Shown piece after piece: positions 1-7,800 of a stretch of 64,000 nucleotides of DNA. Below the pieces are notes generated by a model, which had not been told where the DNA came from, searched no databases, and saw nothing but the letters and a program-made list of their open reading frames with translations. The first letter of the stretch is position 1. Each line of letters begins with the position of its first letter. Origin of the DNA: Myxococcales bacterium (lineage in GTDB: Bacteria > Myxococcota_A > Polyangia > Polyangiales > Ga0077539); the NCBI GenBank assembly GCA_013298625.1, contig JAAFIF010000013.1:1-64000 (forward strand), in the 5' to 3' direction. The position numbers and the translations under genes are program-made.

Positions 1-245
1 CAAGCCTCCGGCCTTTGCGCGTCGCTTGCCCTCTGGCCGTGCGTCCAACGGGCTCTGCCTTTGCGCGTCGCTTGCCCTCTGGCCGTGCGCCCAGCGGGTG
101 TTCTGCCGCGCGTCGCGTCGCTTGCCCTCTGGCCGTGCGCCCAGCGGGTGTTCTGCCGCGCGTCGCGTGCCTTGCCCTCTGGCCGTGCGTCCAACGGGTT
201 TTCCTGCCGCGCGTCGCATGGGCCGCCGTGCGTCCAACGGGCTCG
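1..245. repeat. Tandem repeat array, ~46-50 bp unit, about five copies
   Basis: The core CTTGCCCTCTGGCCGTGCG begins at 25, 71, 121 and 171, giving periods of 46, 50 and 50 bp. A fifth, partial copy (GCCGTGCGTCCAACGG) lies at about 225-240. Each core is followed by a CCAACGGG or CCAGCGGG variant and a GCGCGTCGC-rich linker. Units differ at a few positions, so the array is not freshly made. It begins at the window edge and may extend leftwards. There are no unique spacers, so it is not a CRISPR. Function unknown. Confidence 0.85.
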
Positions 246-606
246 TTGTTGCGCATCACGTGGGCTTATTCGAAACGGTCGAAGAAGTTTTCGACGCAGG
301 AGGGTCTGCGCACGAGCGCAGCGTGTTTCCGCCGAGGTGGGGAGGATGATGGCTGCGTTTCGTGAACGACGGAGCGAGCGCTGTCGGGCACCGCACGCGC
401 AGTCGAGAAACGCAGCGAGTCCATCTACTCACTTCGTAACCGTGTATTCGCTGGGGTCTCGGTCACCGGGTCTCTGGGCAACGAGCGCGCGCTTCGCGCC
501 GCGCGCTTCGCGCCGTGCGCCTCGATTCACCGGCAGCGTCGCGCGCGTGACCGTCGTACCCGGCGCTGAACCCGCGCTTCCCCGCCCGCGCTCCCCCCCG
601 CGCGCT
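246..606. other. Gene-free stretch downstream of fghA
   Basis: I see no credible gene here. The open frames crossing it are by-products of high GC. A short direct repeat (GCGCGCTTCGCGCC) occurs near 487-515. The stretch lies 3' of the minus-strand formaldehyde detoxification genes and 5' of nothing visible. No tRNA-like or clear terminator structure was found. Confidence 0.5.
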
Positions 607-1449
607 TCACCCCAGCGCGCGGTGGTGATGCCGCAGGTGCTCTTCGATAAACGACTGCACGAAGAAGTACGAGTGATCGTAGCCCTCGTGCCGACGCACG
701 CGCACGCGCTGGCCCGCCTCGGCGGCGCGCGCCTCGATGAGCTCGGGCTTCAACTGCCCCGCGAGAAACTTGTCCGCGAGGCCCTGGTCGATCAGCGCTT
801 CGCTCGGCAGCGCGTGGCTCTTCAACAGCTCGCACGCGTCGTACGCAGCCCACGTCGCGCGGTCTTCGCCCAGGTATCCGCTGAAGGCTTTCTCGCCCCA
901 CGGGCACTGCATCGGCGCGCAAATCGGCGCGAGCGCAGAGACCGAACGAAACACCGTCGGAGCCCGCAGCGCCGCCACCAGCGCCCCGTGCCCGCCCATC
1001 GAATGCCCCGTCACGCCCAAGCGCGAGCCGTCGATCGGCAGCTCTGCGCGCAGCAGGTTCGGAAGCTCGCTCGTCACGTACGAGAACATCTTGTACGTGC
1101 GCGCCCAGGGCTCGACCGTCGCGTCCACGTAGAAGCCCGCGCCGACGCCGAAATCCCAGCTCGCATCATCGCCCGGATACCGCTCGGCGCGCGGGCTCGT
1201 GTCCGGCGTCACCAGCGCGAGCCCGAGCTCGGCGGCCACGCGCTGTGCGCCCGCTTTGATCACGAACGTCTCTTCGGTGCACGTCAGCCCCGCGAGGTAG
1301 AACACCGCCGCGACAGGGCCCTTCTCTGCCTGCGGAGGCAGGTACACCCCGAGCCGCATCGGGCCCGCGCACGCGCTCGACGTGTGCTCGAGCGAGAGCT
1401 GCACGCCGCCGAAGCATCGCTGCGACGAGCGCGTCACCAGCGCGGTCAC
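607..1449 (-). CDS. fghA: S-formylglutathione hydrolase
   Basis: A cytosolic serine esterase that hydrolyses S-formylglutathione to formate and glutathione, the second step of glutathione-dependent formaldehyde detoxification. The 280-residue product has the family length. It carries the FGG N-terminal signature, the MRLGVYLPPQ segment, the nucleophile elbow GHSMGGHGAL (Ser150), and the C-terminal EGYDHSYFF block that holds the catalytic His. I chose the GTG start at 1449 because it overlaps the stop of the upstream dehydrogenase gene as GTGA and restores the usual N-terminal length; a later start would remove the conserved FGG region. Tight coupling to the formaldehyde dehydrogenase gene supports the assignment. 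The family identification is confident; the start is likely. Confidence 0.95.
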   Translation of the reverse strand: MTALVTRSSQRCFGGVQLSLEHTSSACAGPMRLGVYLPPQAEKGPVAAVFYLAGLTCTEETFVIKAGAQRVAAELGLALVTPDTSPRAERYPGDDASWDFGVGAGFYVDATVEPWARTYKMFSYVTSELPNLLRAELPIDGSRLGVTGHSMGGHGALVAALRAPTVFRSVSALAPICAPMQCPWGEKAFSGYLGEDRATWAAYDACELLKSHALPSEALIDQGLADKFLAGQLKPELIEARAAEAGQRVRVRRHEGYDHSYFFVQSFIEEHLRHHHRALG

Positions 1450-2558
1450 GAGTACACCACCACCGATCGGATGGACTCGCCCTTGTGCATCAGCTCGAGC
1501 CCTTCGTTGATGCGCTCGAGCGGGAGCGTGTGCGTGATGAGCGAGTCGATCTCGATCTTCTTGTCCATGTACCAGTCGACGATCTTCGGGACGTCCGTGC
1601 GGCCGCGGGCGCCGCCGAAGGCGCTGCCCTTCCACACGCGGCCCGTGACGAGCTGAAACGGTCGCGTCGAGATCTCTTGCCCTGCTCCCGCGACGCCGAT
1701 GATCACGCTCGTGCCCCAGCCGCGGTGGCAGCTCTCGAGCGCTTGTCGCATCAACGTGGTGTTGCCCACGCACTCGAACGTGTAGTCCGCGCCGCCGTTG
1801 GTCAGGTTGACCAGGTACGGAACCAGGTCGCCGCCCACTTCCTTCGGGTTGACGAAGTGGGTCATGCCGAACTTGCGCGCGGTCTCTTCGCGCGCCGGGT
1901 TGATGTCCACGCCGATGATCATGTCCGCGCCGACCATCTTCGCCGCTTGAATCACGTTGAGCCCGATGCCGCCGAGGCCGAACACGATCACGTTGGCGCC
2001 CGCTTCGACCTGCGCCGTCCAGAGCACCGCGCCCACGCCCGTCGTCACGCCGCAGCCGATGTAGCAAACCTTGTCGAACGGCGCGTCCTTGCGGATCTTC
2101 GCCAGCGCGATCTCGGGCAGCACGGTGTAGTTCGCGAACGTCGAGCAGCCCATGTAGTGATGGATCTTCTCGCCGCCGATCGAGAAGCGGCTCGTCCCGT
2201 CGGGCATCACGCCCTTGCCCTGCGTCGCGCGGATCGCCGTGCACAAATTGCTCTTCTTCGAGAGGCACGTTTTGCAGCCGCGGCACTCCGGCGTGTACAG
2301 CGGAATCACGTGATCGCCCTTGGCGAGCGAGGTCACCCCAGGGCCCACGTCCACGACGATGCCCGCGCCCTCGTGCCCGAGGATCACCGGAAACTGCCCC
2401 TCGGGATCAGCGCCCGAGAGCGTGAAGTCGTCGGTGTGACAGATGCCCGTGGCCTTGAGCTCCACCAGGACTTCTCCGGCCTTCGGGCCTTCGAGGTCCA
2501 CGGTCTCGACGGTGAGCGGAGCCCCTGCCTTGGTCGCGATCGCTGCACGTACTTTCAT
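1446..2558 (-). CDS. frmA: S-(hydroxymethyl)glutathione dehydrogenase / class III alcohol dehydrogenase
   Basis: An NAD-dependent, zinc-containing enzyme that oxidises S-hydroxymethylglutathione (formaldehyde plus glutathione) to S-formylglutathione. The 370 residues match the family length. The catalytic-zinc Cys lies in GICHTDD, followed by GHEGAGIV. The structural zinc lobe is CRGCKTCLSKKSNLC, and the Rossmann motif is VFGLGGIGLNV. The next gene, fghA, overlaps it by GTGA, forming the classical two-enzyme module. It follows the SpoIIE phosphatase gene after 39 nt and probably shares its transcript, which would place formaldehyde detoxification under the upstream signalling operon. A purine-rich run (AAAGAGAGAGAG) just upstream of the ATG could serve as ribosome binding site. 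Confidence 0.96.
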   Translation of the reverse strand: MKVRAAIATKAGAPLTVETVDLEGPKAGEVLVELKATGICHTDDFTLSGADPEGQFPVILGHEGAGIVVDVGPGVTSLAKGDHVIPLYTPECRGCKTCLSKKSNLCTAIRATQGKGVMPDGTSRFSIGGEKIHHYMGCSTFANYTVLPEIALAKIRKDAPFDKVCYIGCGVTTGVGAVLWTAQVEAGANVIVFGLGGIGLNVIQAAKMVGADMIIGVDINPAREETARKFGMTHFVNPKEVGGDLVPYLVNLTNGGADYTFECVGNTTLMRQALESCHRGWGTSVIIGVAGAGQEISTRPFQLVTGRVWKGSAFGGARGRTDVPKIVDWYMDKKIEIDSLITHTLPLERINEGLELMHKGESIRSVVVYS

Positions 2559-2597
2559 TCTTGGCTCTCTCTCTTTGAACGGTTGAGATCGACACTG

Positions 2598-3857
2598 TTA
2601 TCCGAGCATGCCGACCTTGGCGATGATGAACGTGATGTCGTCGATCTGCGGCGCGTCCCCTGCGAACTGCGCGAGCGAATGCTCGATCGTGTCGCGGATC
2701 GCGCTCGGGTCCCAGCGGCCCGCGTGGATCAACAGCTCGCGCAACCTTCGCTCGGAGAACTGCTCTTTCAGCGGGCTCTCGCACTCGGTCACGCCGTCGG
2801 TGTAGCAACACAGCACGTCGTTGGACTCGAGCGGGACCGTCACCTCGGGAAACACCGAGTCCGGGCTCGCCCCGAGCGGCGATCCGTGCGCCACGATCGG
2901 CGCCGCCGTGAGCTGCCCCCCGCGGTTGCGGATCAGCATCGGAAACGTGTGCCCCGCGCTGCTCACGGTGAGCTTTTTCGCCCGCGGATCGATCATGCAC
3001 ACGCTCGCCGTCATCATGAGCCGCTGCTTGCCCGCGCCGTAGATCGACGTGTTCATCATGCGCAAGAGCTCGTCGCACTGCAGGTCGTTCTTGCGGAGGT
3101 TGCGCGCGATGTCGCACGCGGCCTTCGCGACGCCCGTCAGGATCGCCGACGCCACGCCGTGCCCCGTCACGTCGCCGATCACCAGAAACACTCTGCCGTC
3201 GGGCAGGTCGTGCACCGCCCACCAGTCGCCGCCGCACGAGGTCGCAGGTCGATAGTGCCCCGTCACGCGCACGAAGGGACGATCGATCGTCTCGCTCTCG
3301 GGCAGCAAGAGCTGCTGCACGGCGCGCGCGACCTCGAGCTCCTTGCGCATCGACGCGCTCGCAGAGGCGTCGCGGATCAAGCGCATCATGCCGTCGGCGA
3401 GCGAGAGAAAATCCTGGCGGATCATCGAGAGGCTGCCCGAGTCGACCTGCGTTCCGTCCGTGACGTTGAACAGGTCGTTGAGCCGCGCGTTGAAGGTGCT
3501 CTTGGCCTGCGTGATCGAGACCGTCACGTCGTGCAGGCTGTCTTCGTCCGGCTGCTGCTCGCCCGTGTGGATCCCTCGAAACGCGCTCAGCGCGTCGGCG
3601 ATCGCGTTGATCAGATCGTTGAGCCGATGGTGCTGCTTGTGCAGCCGCTCGTTGAGCTCGTTCATCTCCTTCGTCGACAGGTCCAGCGTGCGCGCGAGCA
3701 GGTCTCGGTCCTCGCTGCTCGAGCGGTAGTAATCGCTGATCCGCTGCAGCAGCTTGGCCCATCGCTCGTTGTCGGGCAGCGCGTCGAGGTCGGTGATGCC
3801 CACCTTCGACAGCTGGCGCAGCAAGAGCGGATCGATCGAACGCAGTTGTGTGCTCAT
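2598..3857 (-). CDS. SpoIIE/RsbU-type PP2C serine phosphatase
   Basis: A 419-residue predicted cytoplasmic protein phosphatase. Residues ~30-190 are helical, with coiled-coil-like heptads, and probably form a dimerising or sensing region with no recognised fold. The C-terminal ~220 residues are a PPM/SpoIIE domain: the entry helix (ARAVQQLLLP), the metal motif CGGDWW, the second metal motif GDVTGHGVASA, the CYTDGVTE block, and the closing DDITFIIAKVG. All metal-binding Asp positions look intact. It lies 43 nt after a HATPase protein gene and just behind a kinase with STAS-like domains. Known RsbU/SpoIIE phosphatases dephosphorylate STAS anti-anti-sigma proteins, so I infer that it opposes the HATPase protein. 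No membrane segment. Confidence 0.9.
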   Translation of the reverse strand: MSTQLRSIDPLLLRQLSKVGITDLDALPDNERWAKLLQRISDYYRSSSEDRDLLARTLDLSTKEMNELNERLHKQHHRLNDLINAIADALSAFRGIHTGEQQPDEDSLHDVTVSITQAKSTFNARLNDLFNVTDGTQVDSGSLSMIRQDFLSLADGMMRLIRDASASASMRKELEVARAVQQLLLPESETIDRPFVRVTGHYRPATSCGGDWWAVHDLPDGRVFLVIGDVTGHGVASAILTGVAKAACDIARNLRKNDLQCDELLRMMNTSIYGAGKQRLMMTASVCMIDPRAKKLTVSSAGHTFPMLIRNRGGQLTAAPIVAHGSPLGASPDSVFPEVTVPLESNDVLCCYTDGVTECESPLKEQFSERRLRELLIHAGRWDPSAIRDTIEHSLAQFAGDAPQIDDITFIIAKVGMLG

Positions 3858-3893
3858 GGGGTGGGTCCGTTGGGTCTGTCAGGCAATTTGCAG

Positions 3894-3899
3894 GAGAAA
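3894..3899 (-). promoter_or_regulatory. Possible internal -10 element upstream of the phosphatase gene
   Basis: A TATAGT-like hexamer (approximate position) overlaps the stop codon of the HATPase gene, about 40 nt upstream of the phosphatase start. It could give the phosphatase and formaldehyde genes a promoter independent of the kinase. No convincing -35 was found. Confidence 0.25.
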
Positions 3900-3900
3900 A

Positions 3901-4878
3901 CTATACGTTCCAGAAGTGTACGGACGAGGGCGCCGCGCGCAGGTCTCGCGGATGCACGTCGAGGTCCCAGAAGAGCGTGACCTCCGTCGCGCGCCCGCGG
4001 TCGACGGTCACGAGCAGCGTCGAGGCGCTCGAGAACATCTTGAAGAACCCCAGCCCCGCGCCGCCGCGAGAGCTGTCCACCACGCCCGCGCCGTCCGCCG
4101 TCGCACTCGCCGAGAGCCCGCGCGCGATGCTCTCGAACACGTGCCAGCGCTGAAGACCTCCGAACGGATCCGTCGCCGAAAGCGCCAGCCGAACGCCGTC
4201 CGTCGCGAGCTGCAACGTCGGTCGCTCCCAGTCTTCGAGCTGCACGTGCTGCGTGCGGTCCATCGCGTACCGAGGCGTCCCGTCGGCCAGCGACGGCGCG
4301 TCGTACACCGCGTTCATCAAGAGCTCGTACGCGCACTCGCCCACGCGATCGGCCACGCGCGGATGAGGGCTGCTCGACTCGGCCAGCGCGCGCACCTCGC
4401 TCACGATCGGCTCGATCTCGACGCTGTCCGCAGGGCTCCACACGCGCGTCGTCGAGCCCCACTCCAACAGCTGCTCCACGGTCGGAACGCTCTTCGCCAC
4501 CATCGCCCGCCGCGCGAACTGCCCCACCTCCCACAGCCGCGGCGTCGACAAAAACCTGGGCCACCCCACGATCGCGCCCACCCGCGTCCGCTTCGCGCAC
4601 GACTCGATCAGCGCCCGATCGTTGTCCTGCGTCCACAACATCACGTGCGCCTTCGGAGCCGTGTTCGCTTGCCAGTCGCTCGCGCGCGGCCACAGCTCCG
4701 CGTTGCACGCGACCAGCCTCGCCCGAGAAAACCCAGCGCGCGCCAGCTCCTCGACCTCTTCGATCACCGCGTACGTCGCCATCGACGCCGCCGCAGACAG
4801 CACCCGCGCCGCGCGCCGCGCCACCACCGGGTTGGGCTCGATCACCAGAATGTCAGCGATCTCCGGGCCCACGTTCAT
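3901..4878 (-). CDS. Pseudo-receiver plus HATPase (anti-sigma-factor-like) protein
   Basis: A 325-residue protein in two parts. The N-terminal ~115 residues look like a response-regulator fold (ILVIEPNPVVARR, then LVACNAEL), but the acidic pair is EP and the phospho-acceptor position reads CN, so it is probably not phosphorylated. The C-terminal half resembles an RsbW/SpoIIAB-like GHKL ATPase: an N-box ECAYELLMNAVYD at about 180-190 and a G-box GGAGLGFFKMF near 272. The ATG overlaps the kinase stop (ATGA), which decides the start over an upstream in-frame GTG. With the kinase STAS-like modules and the SpoIIE phosphatase this completes a partner-switching set. Whether it binds a sigma factor or only phosphorylates STAS partners is unknown. 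Confidence 0.75.
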   Translation of the reverse strand: MNVGPEIADILVIEPNPVVARRAARVLSAAASMATYAVIEEVEELARAGFSRARLVACNAELWPRASDWQANTAPKAHVMLWTQDNDRALIESCAKRTRVGAIVGWPRFLSTPRLWEVGQFARRAMVAKSVPTVEQLLEWGSTTRVWSPADSVEIEPIVSEVRALAESSSPHPRVADRVGECAYELLMNAVYDAPSLADGTPRYAMDRTQHVQLEDWERPTLQLATDGVRLALSATDPFGGLQRWHVFESIARGLSASATADGAGVVDSSRGGAGLGFFKMFSSASTLLVTVDRGRATEVTLFWDLDVHPRDLRAAPSSVHFWNV

Positions 4879-7800
4879 CGACGAAGAGCCTCCGCCGTGC
4901 GCGGCTTCGTCATCGTGATCGTCCGCTCTGCGCCCGCCGCGTTGACCAACAACCGCAACGGTGATCCCACGCTCATCCCCGCCCACGTGCGATCGACCAC
5001 GGCCCTGAAATCACTCAGCGCCGTCACTCGCTGCCCGTTGATCGCCACCACGCCGTCGCCGTCGCGCAGGTTCGCGTCGCTCGCAGGGCTGCCCCCGCGC
5101 ACCTCGTAGATCAACACCTCGGGGCTCGCCGACAACACCGGCTCGAGCAGCGCGAAGAACCGCCCGGTGACCATTCCCCTGAACTCTTCGCGCGCCCGAT
5201 GCGACTCCACGATCGCGTCGAACGCCCCGCGGTCCAAGCGATACTGCGCGTACACCTCGGTGCCCGCCGCGCTCGTCCGCTGCGCCACTTCGACGCGCTC
5301 GGGCGACGCCGTGCTCCCGTGCTGTTGCTCGAAGCGCTGCGCGATCGACCGCAGCGCGCCCGCGTCCCACGTCCGACCCCGCACCCGCGGCTCGATAAAC
5401 GCGTGCGTCCGCGTCCCGCGCAGCTGCTCGAGCGCCAACGTCAGCAGCCGCATCGTCGCGTGATCTCTCGCGACCGTCAGCGCCGCGTCCCGGCTCGGCT
5501 GCGCTTCTGCGTGCCCCACCACCAACACCCGCTGCGAATCGAGCGCCGTCGCGCGCTCGGTCCACGCCGGGAGCATCTCGCTCTCGCCGCTGCTGCTCGC
5601 GCTCGGGCTCGCCGCCGCAGCGTCGGCCGCGGGCGTCGCTGGCGGTTGCGCAGCCTGCTGCGTCGCTCGCTCGCCCGCCGCTTCGCTCGGAGATTTGCGC
5701 GCGATCAGCACCCCCGCCGCGCCGATCGCGATCACGCCCACCACGATCAACCCCACCGCGAGCGACGGCGCCTTCGCGCTCTCTTTGCGCGCCGCGACCG
5801 CTGGGCTCGGCGTCGGCTCGACCACGGACACCCGCGCCGGCGCTGCTGCCACTACTGCTGCTGCTGGGGCCACGCTCGCCGCGGGCGCGGCGCTCTGCTG
5901 CGGCGTCGCGAGAAAGCGCAGCATCGGCCGCAAATCCGCGTACGAAATCGCACCCTCGCATCGCTTGCAGGACACCTTCGGGTCCTCGCCCGCGAGCAGC
6001 GCCGCGCGGTCGCGCGCCACGTCGATGTGCCCCATGCGCCGCGTGTTGCACTGCGCGCAGAACCCGTCGACCTCGGCCGAGACGATCTTCACCGGCGGCG
6101 CGCCGCTGATCATCATGGCCTCGATCACCGCGCGCGGGCACGACTCGATGTGCGCCTCGGACACCTCGCTCGGCAGCTGCCGCATCGCAGCCAACATCGC
6201 GCTCGCGCCCTCGTGCGTCGTGTCCGTCACCGACTCGAAGTCGAAGATGACAGCGCCTTCGAGGCCGTCGGTGACGCGGTTCCATCGCAGCGAGCGGTCG
6301 AGCTTTCCGCGGATACGAACGCGCGTCGCGTGCTCTTCGATGTCCTTCTGCACTTGCTCGCCGCCGCCCGAAGGGACGAGCACCGTCTGGTCTGCGCCCT
6401 CGAGCACCGCGCGAACCGCCTCAGGAATCTCCGCTCCGATGAACGGTCCCGCGAACGCGAAGTACGTCTCGACGTCGTCGTCGAACTCCGCCGAGCGCTG
6501 GCACTTGGGGCACTCGACCTTCGGCGGCTCGCGGTCTCGCAGCGCCTGCGCGTCGTACTCCACGTCCAAGATGTGCTTGCACTCGAAGCCGCAGCTCCGG
6601 CAGCGATACGGCGCCTCGAACGAGACCACCGTCCCTCCGCCCGAGAACGCGCGGATCGTCGAGAGCTGGTTGACCACGGCCTCCGAGCAGTTGGCCAGAT
6701 AGTGCTTCTCGACCGTGCGCTGCGCGGCCGACAGCAACTGCAGCCACTCGCGCACGCCAAACGACGTCACGCGCTCGATGTTGGCCAGGTCGAACACCAC
6801 CACGCCCTGCAGCCCCTCTGCAGACGCGCGGCCCTTGAGGGTCTCGTTCATCCTGCCGCTCATCACGACCAGCGTCGCGTCCGCGGTCTGCGCGCGCTCG
6901 ATCGTGACGGTGCTCGCGCCCTTCGTCGCGCTCGCGCGGTGCGGCGCCGTGCGGAGCTTCTGCACCGCCATCGCCGCAGGAGATCGCTGCATGATCGAGT
7001 CCGTCGAGCTCGGCGCAGGCGGAGGCTTCGGCGCAACCGACGCGCGCGGCGGAGGCGCAGCGGGCGTCGGCATCGGCGCGGGCGGTGCCGCTGCCACGGG
7101 TGCCTGCGTCGGCGTCGGCGCAGGAACGGCTGCGGGCGTCGGCGCAGGGACGGCCTTCGCGGGCGCTGCGCTCTTGCTCACCGCCGTGTGACGCTCTGCG
7201 AAGACGGTGAGGGTCATGGTCTGGTTGTGCAAGTCGCAGGCGCCCAACCCGTAAGGGGCGAGCTCACCGTACGAATAGAAGCCGACGATCTGAGCGTTCT
7301 TGGGGAGGGCGCTCTGAATGGCCTCGACCTCTTCGTCGATGCGATCGCCGAGGACGAGCCTGCGACCGACGCACGAAATGGCGACGGTGAGCACGTCCGA
7401 GTCCTTCGCCTCTTCGCGGGTCTCGACGGCCATCATCGCCGCGTCCGACGCGCCGCCGACGAGCCGATCGAAGTCCGCCTTCATCAGCTGCACGAGCGAC
7501 GCCTCGGGAACGTCCCCCGCGAACGTCATCGACTGCGCCGCTTCGTCCACAGCGAGCAGCGTTCGAACGAGAATCTTCGTGTCCGAATCGCTCTGCCTCA
7601 TCGCGAGCGGAAACAACAGCCCCGTCGCGGGCAGCCCCGCCGCCTTCGGCCCGAGGTACTCTTTGTACAGCTTGAGCGCGGGCTTTCCGTCGATCTCGAA
7701 GACCACGTTGGCCTTGGACTTCGTCACCCTGCGCTCGGGCCCGAACTTGTCCCAGCCGCCCTTCGACCCGTGCGAGACGATCAACGAATCGCCGTACAAT

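Noticed and set aside
1-245. CRISPR array
   Set aside because: Repeats are contiguous, of uneven length and without unique spacers, and no cas gene is nearby.
246-606. tRNA or small RNA gene in the gene-free left region
   Set aside because: I could not fold a cloverleaf, and no promoter-terminator pair stands out.
61-1656. Long plus-strand open frame of 531 codons over the tandem repeats and fghA
   Set aside because: It is antisense to clear fghA and frmA, has Arg/Ala/Pro-rich low-complexity translation and no motif. Such frames arise from high GC in the third codon position.
1485-5109. Long plus-strand frames opposite frmA, the phosphatase and the HATPase gene
   Set aside because: Shadow frames of well-supported minus-strand genes; His/Arg/Ala-rich, no domain, no ribosome binding site.
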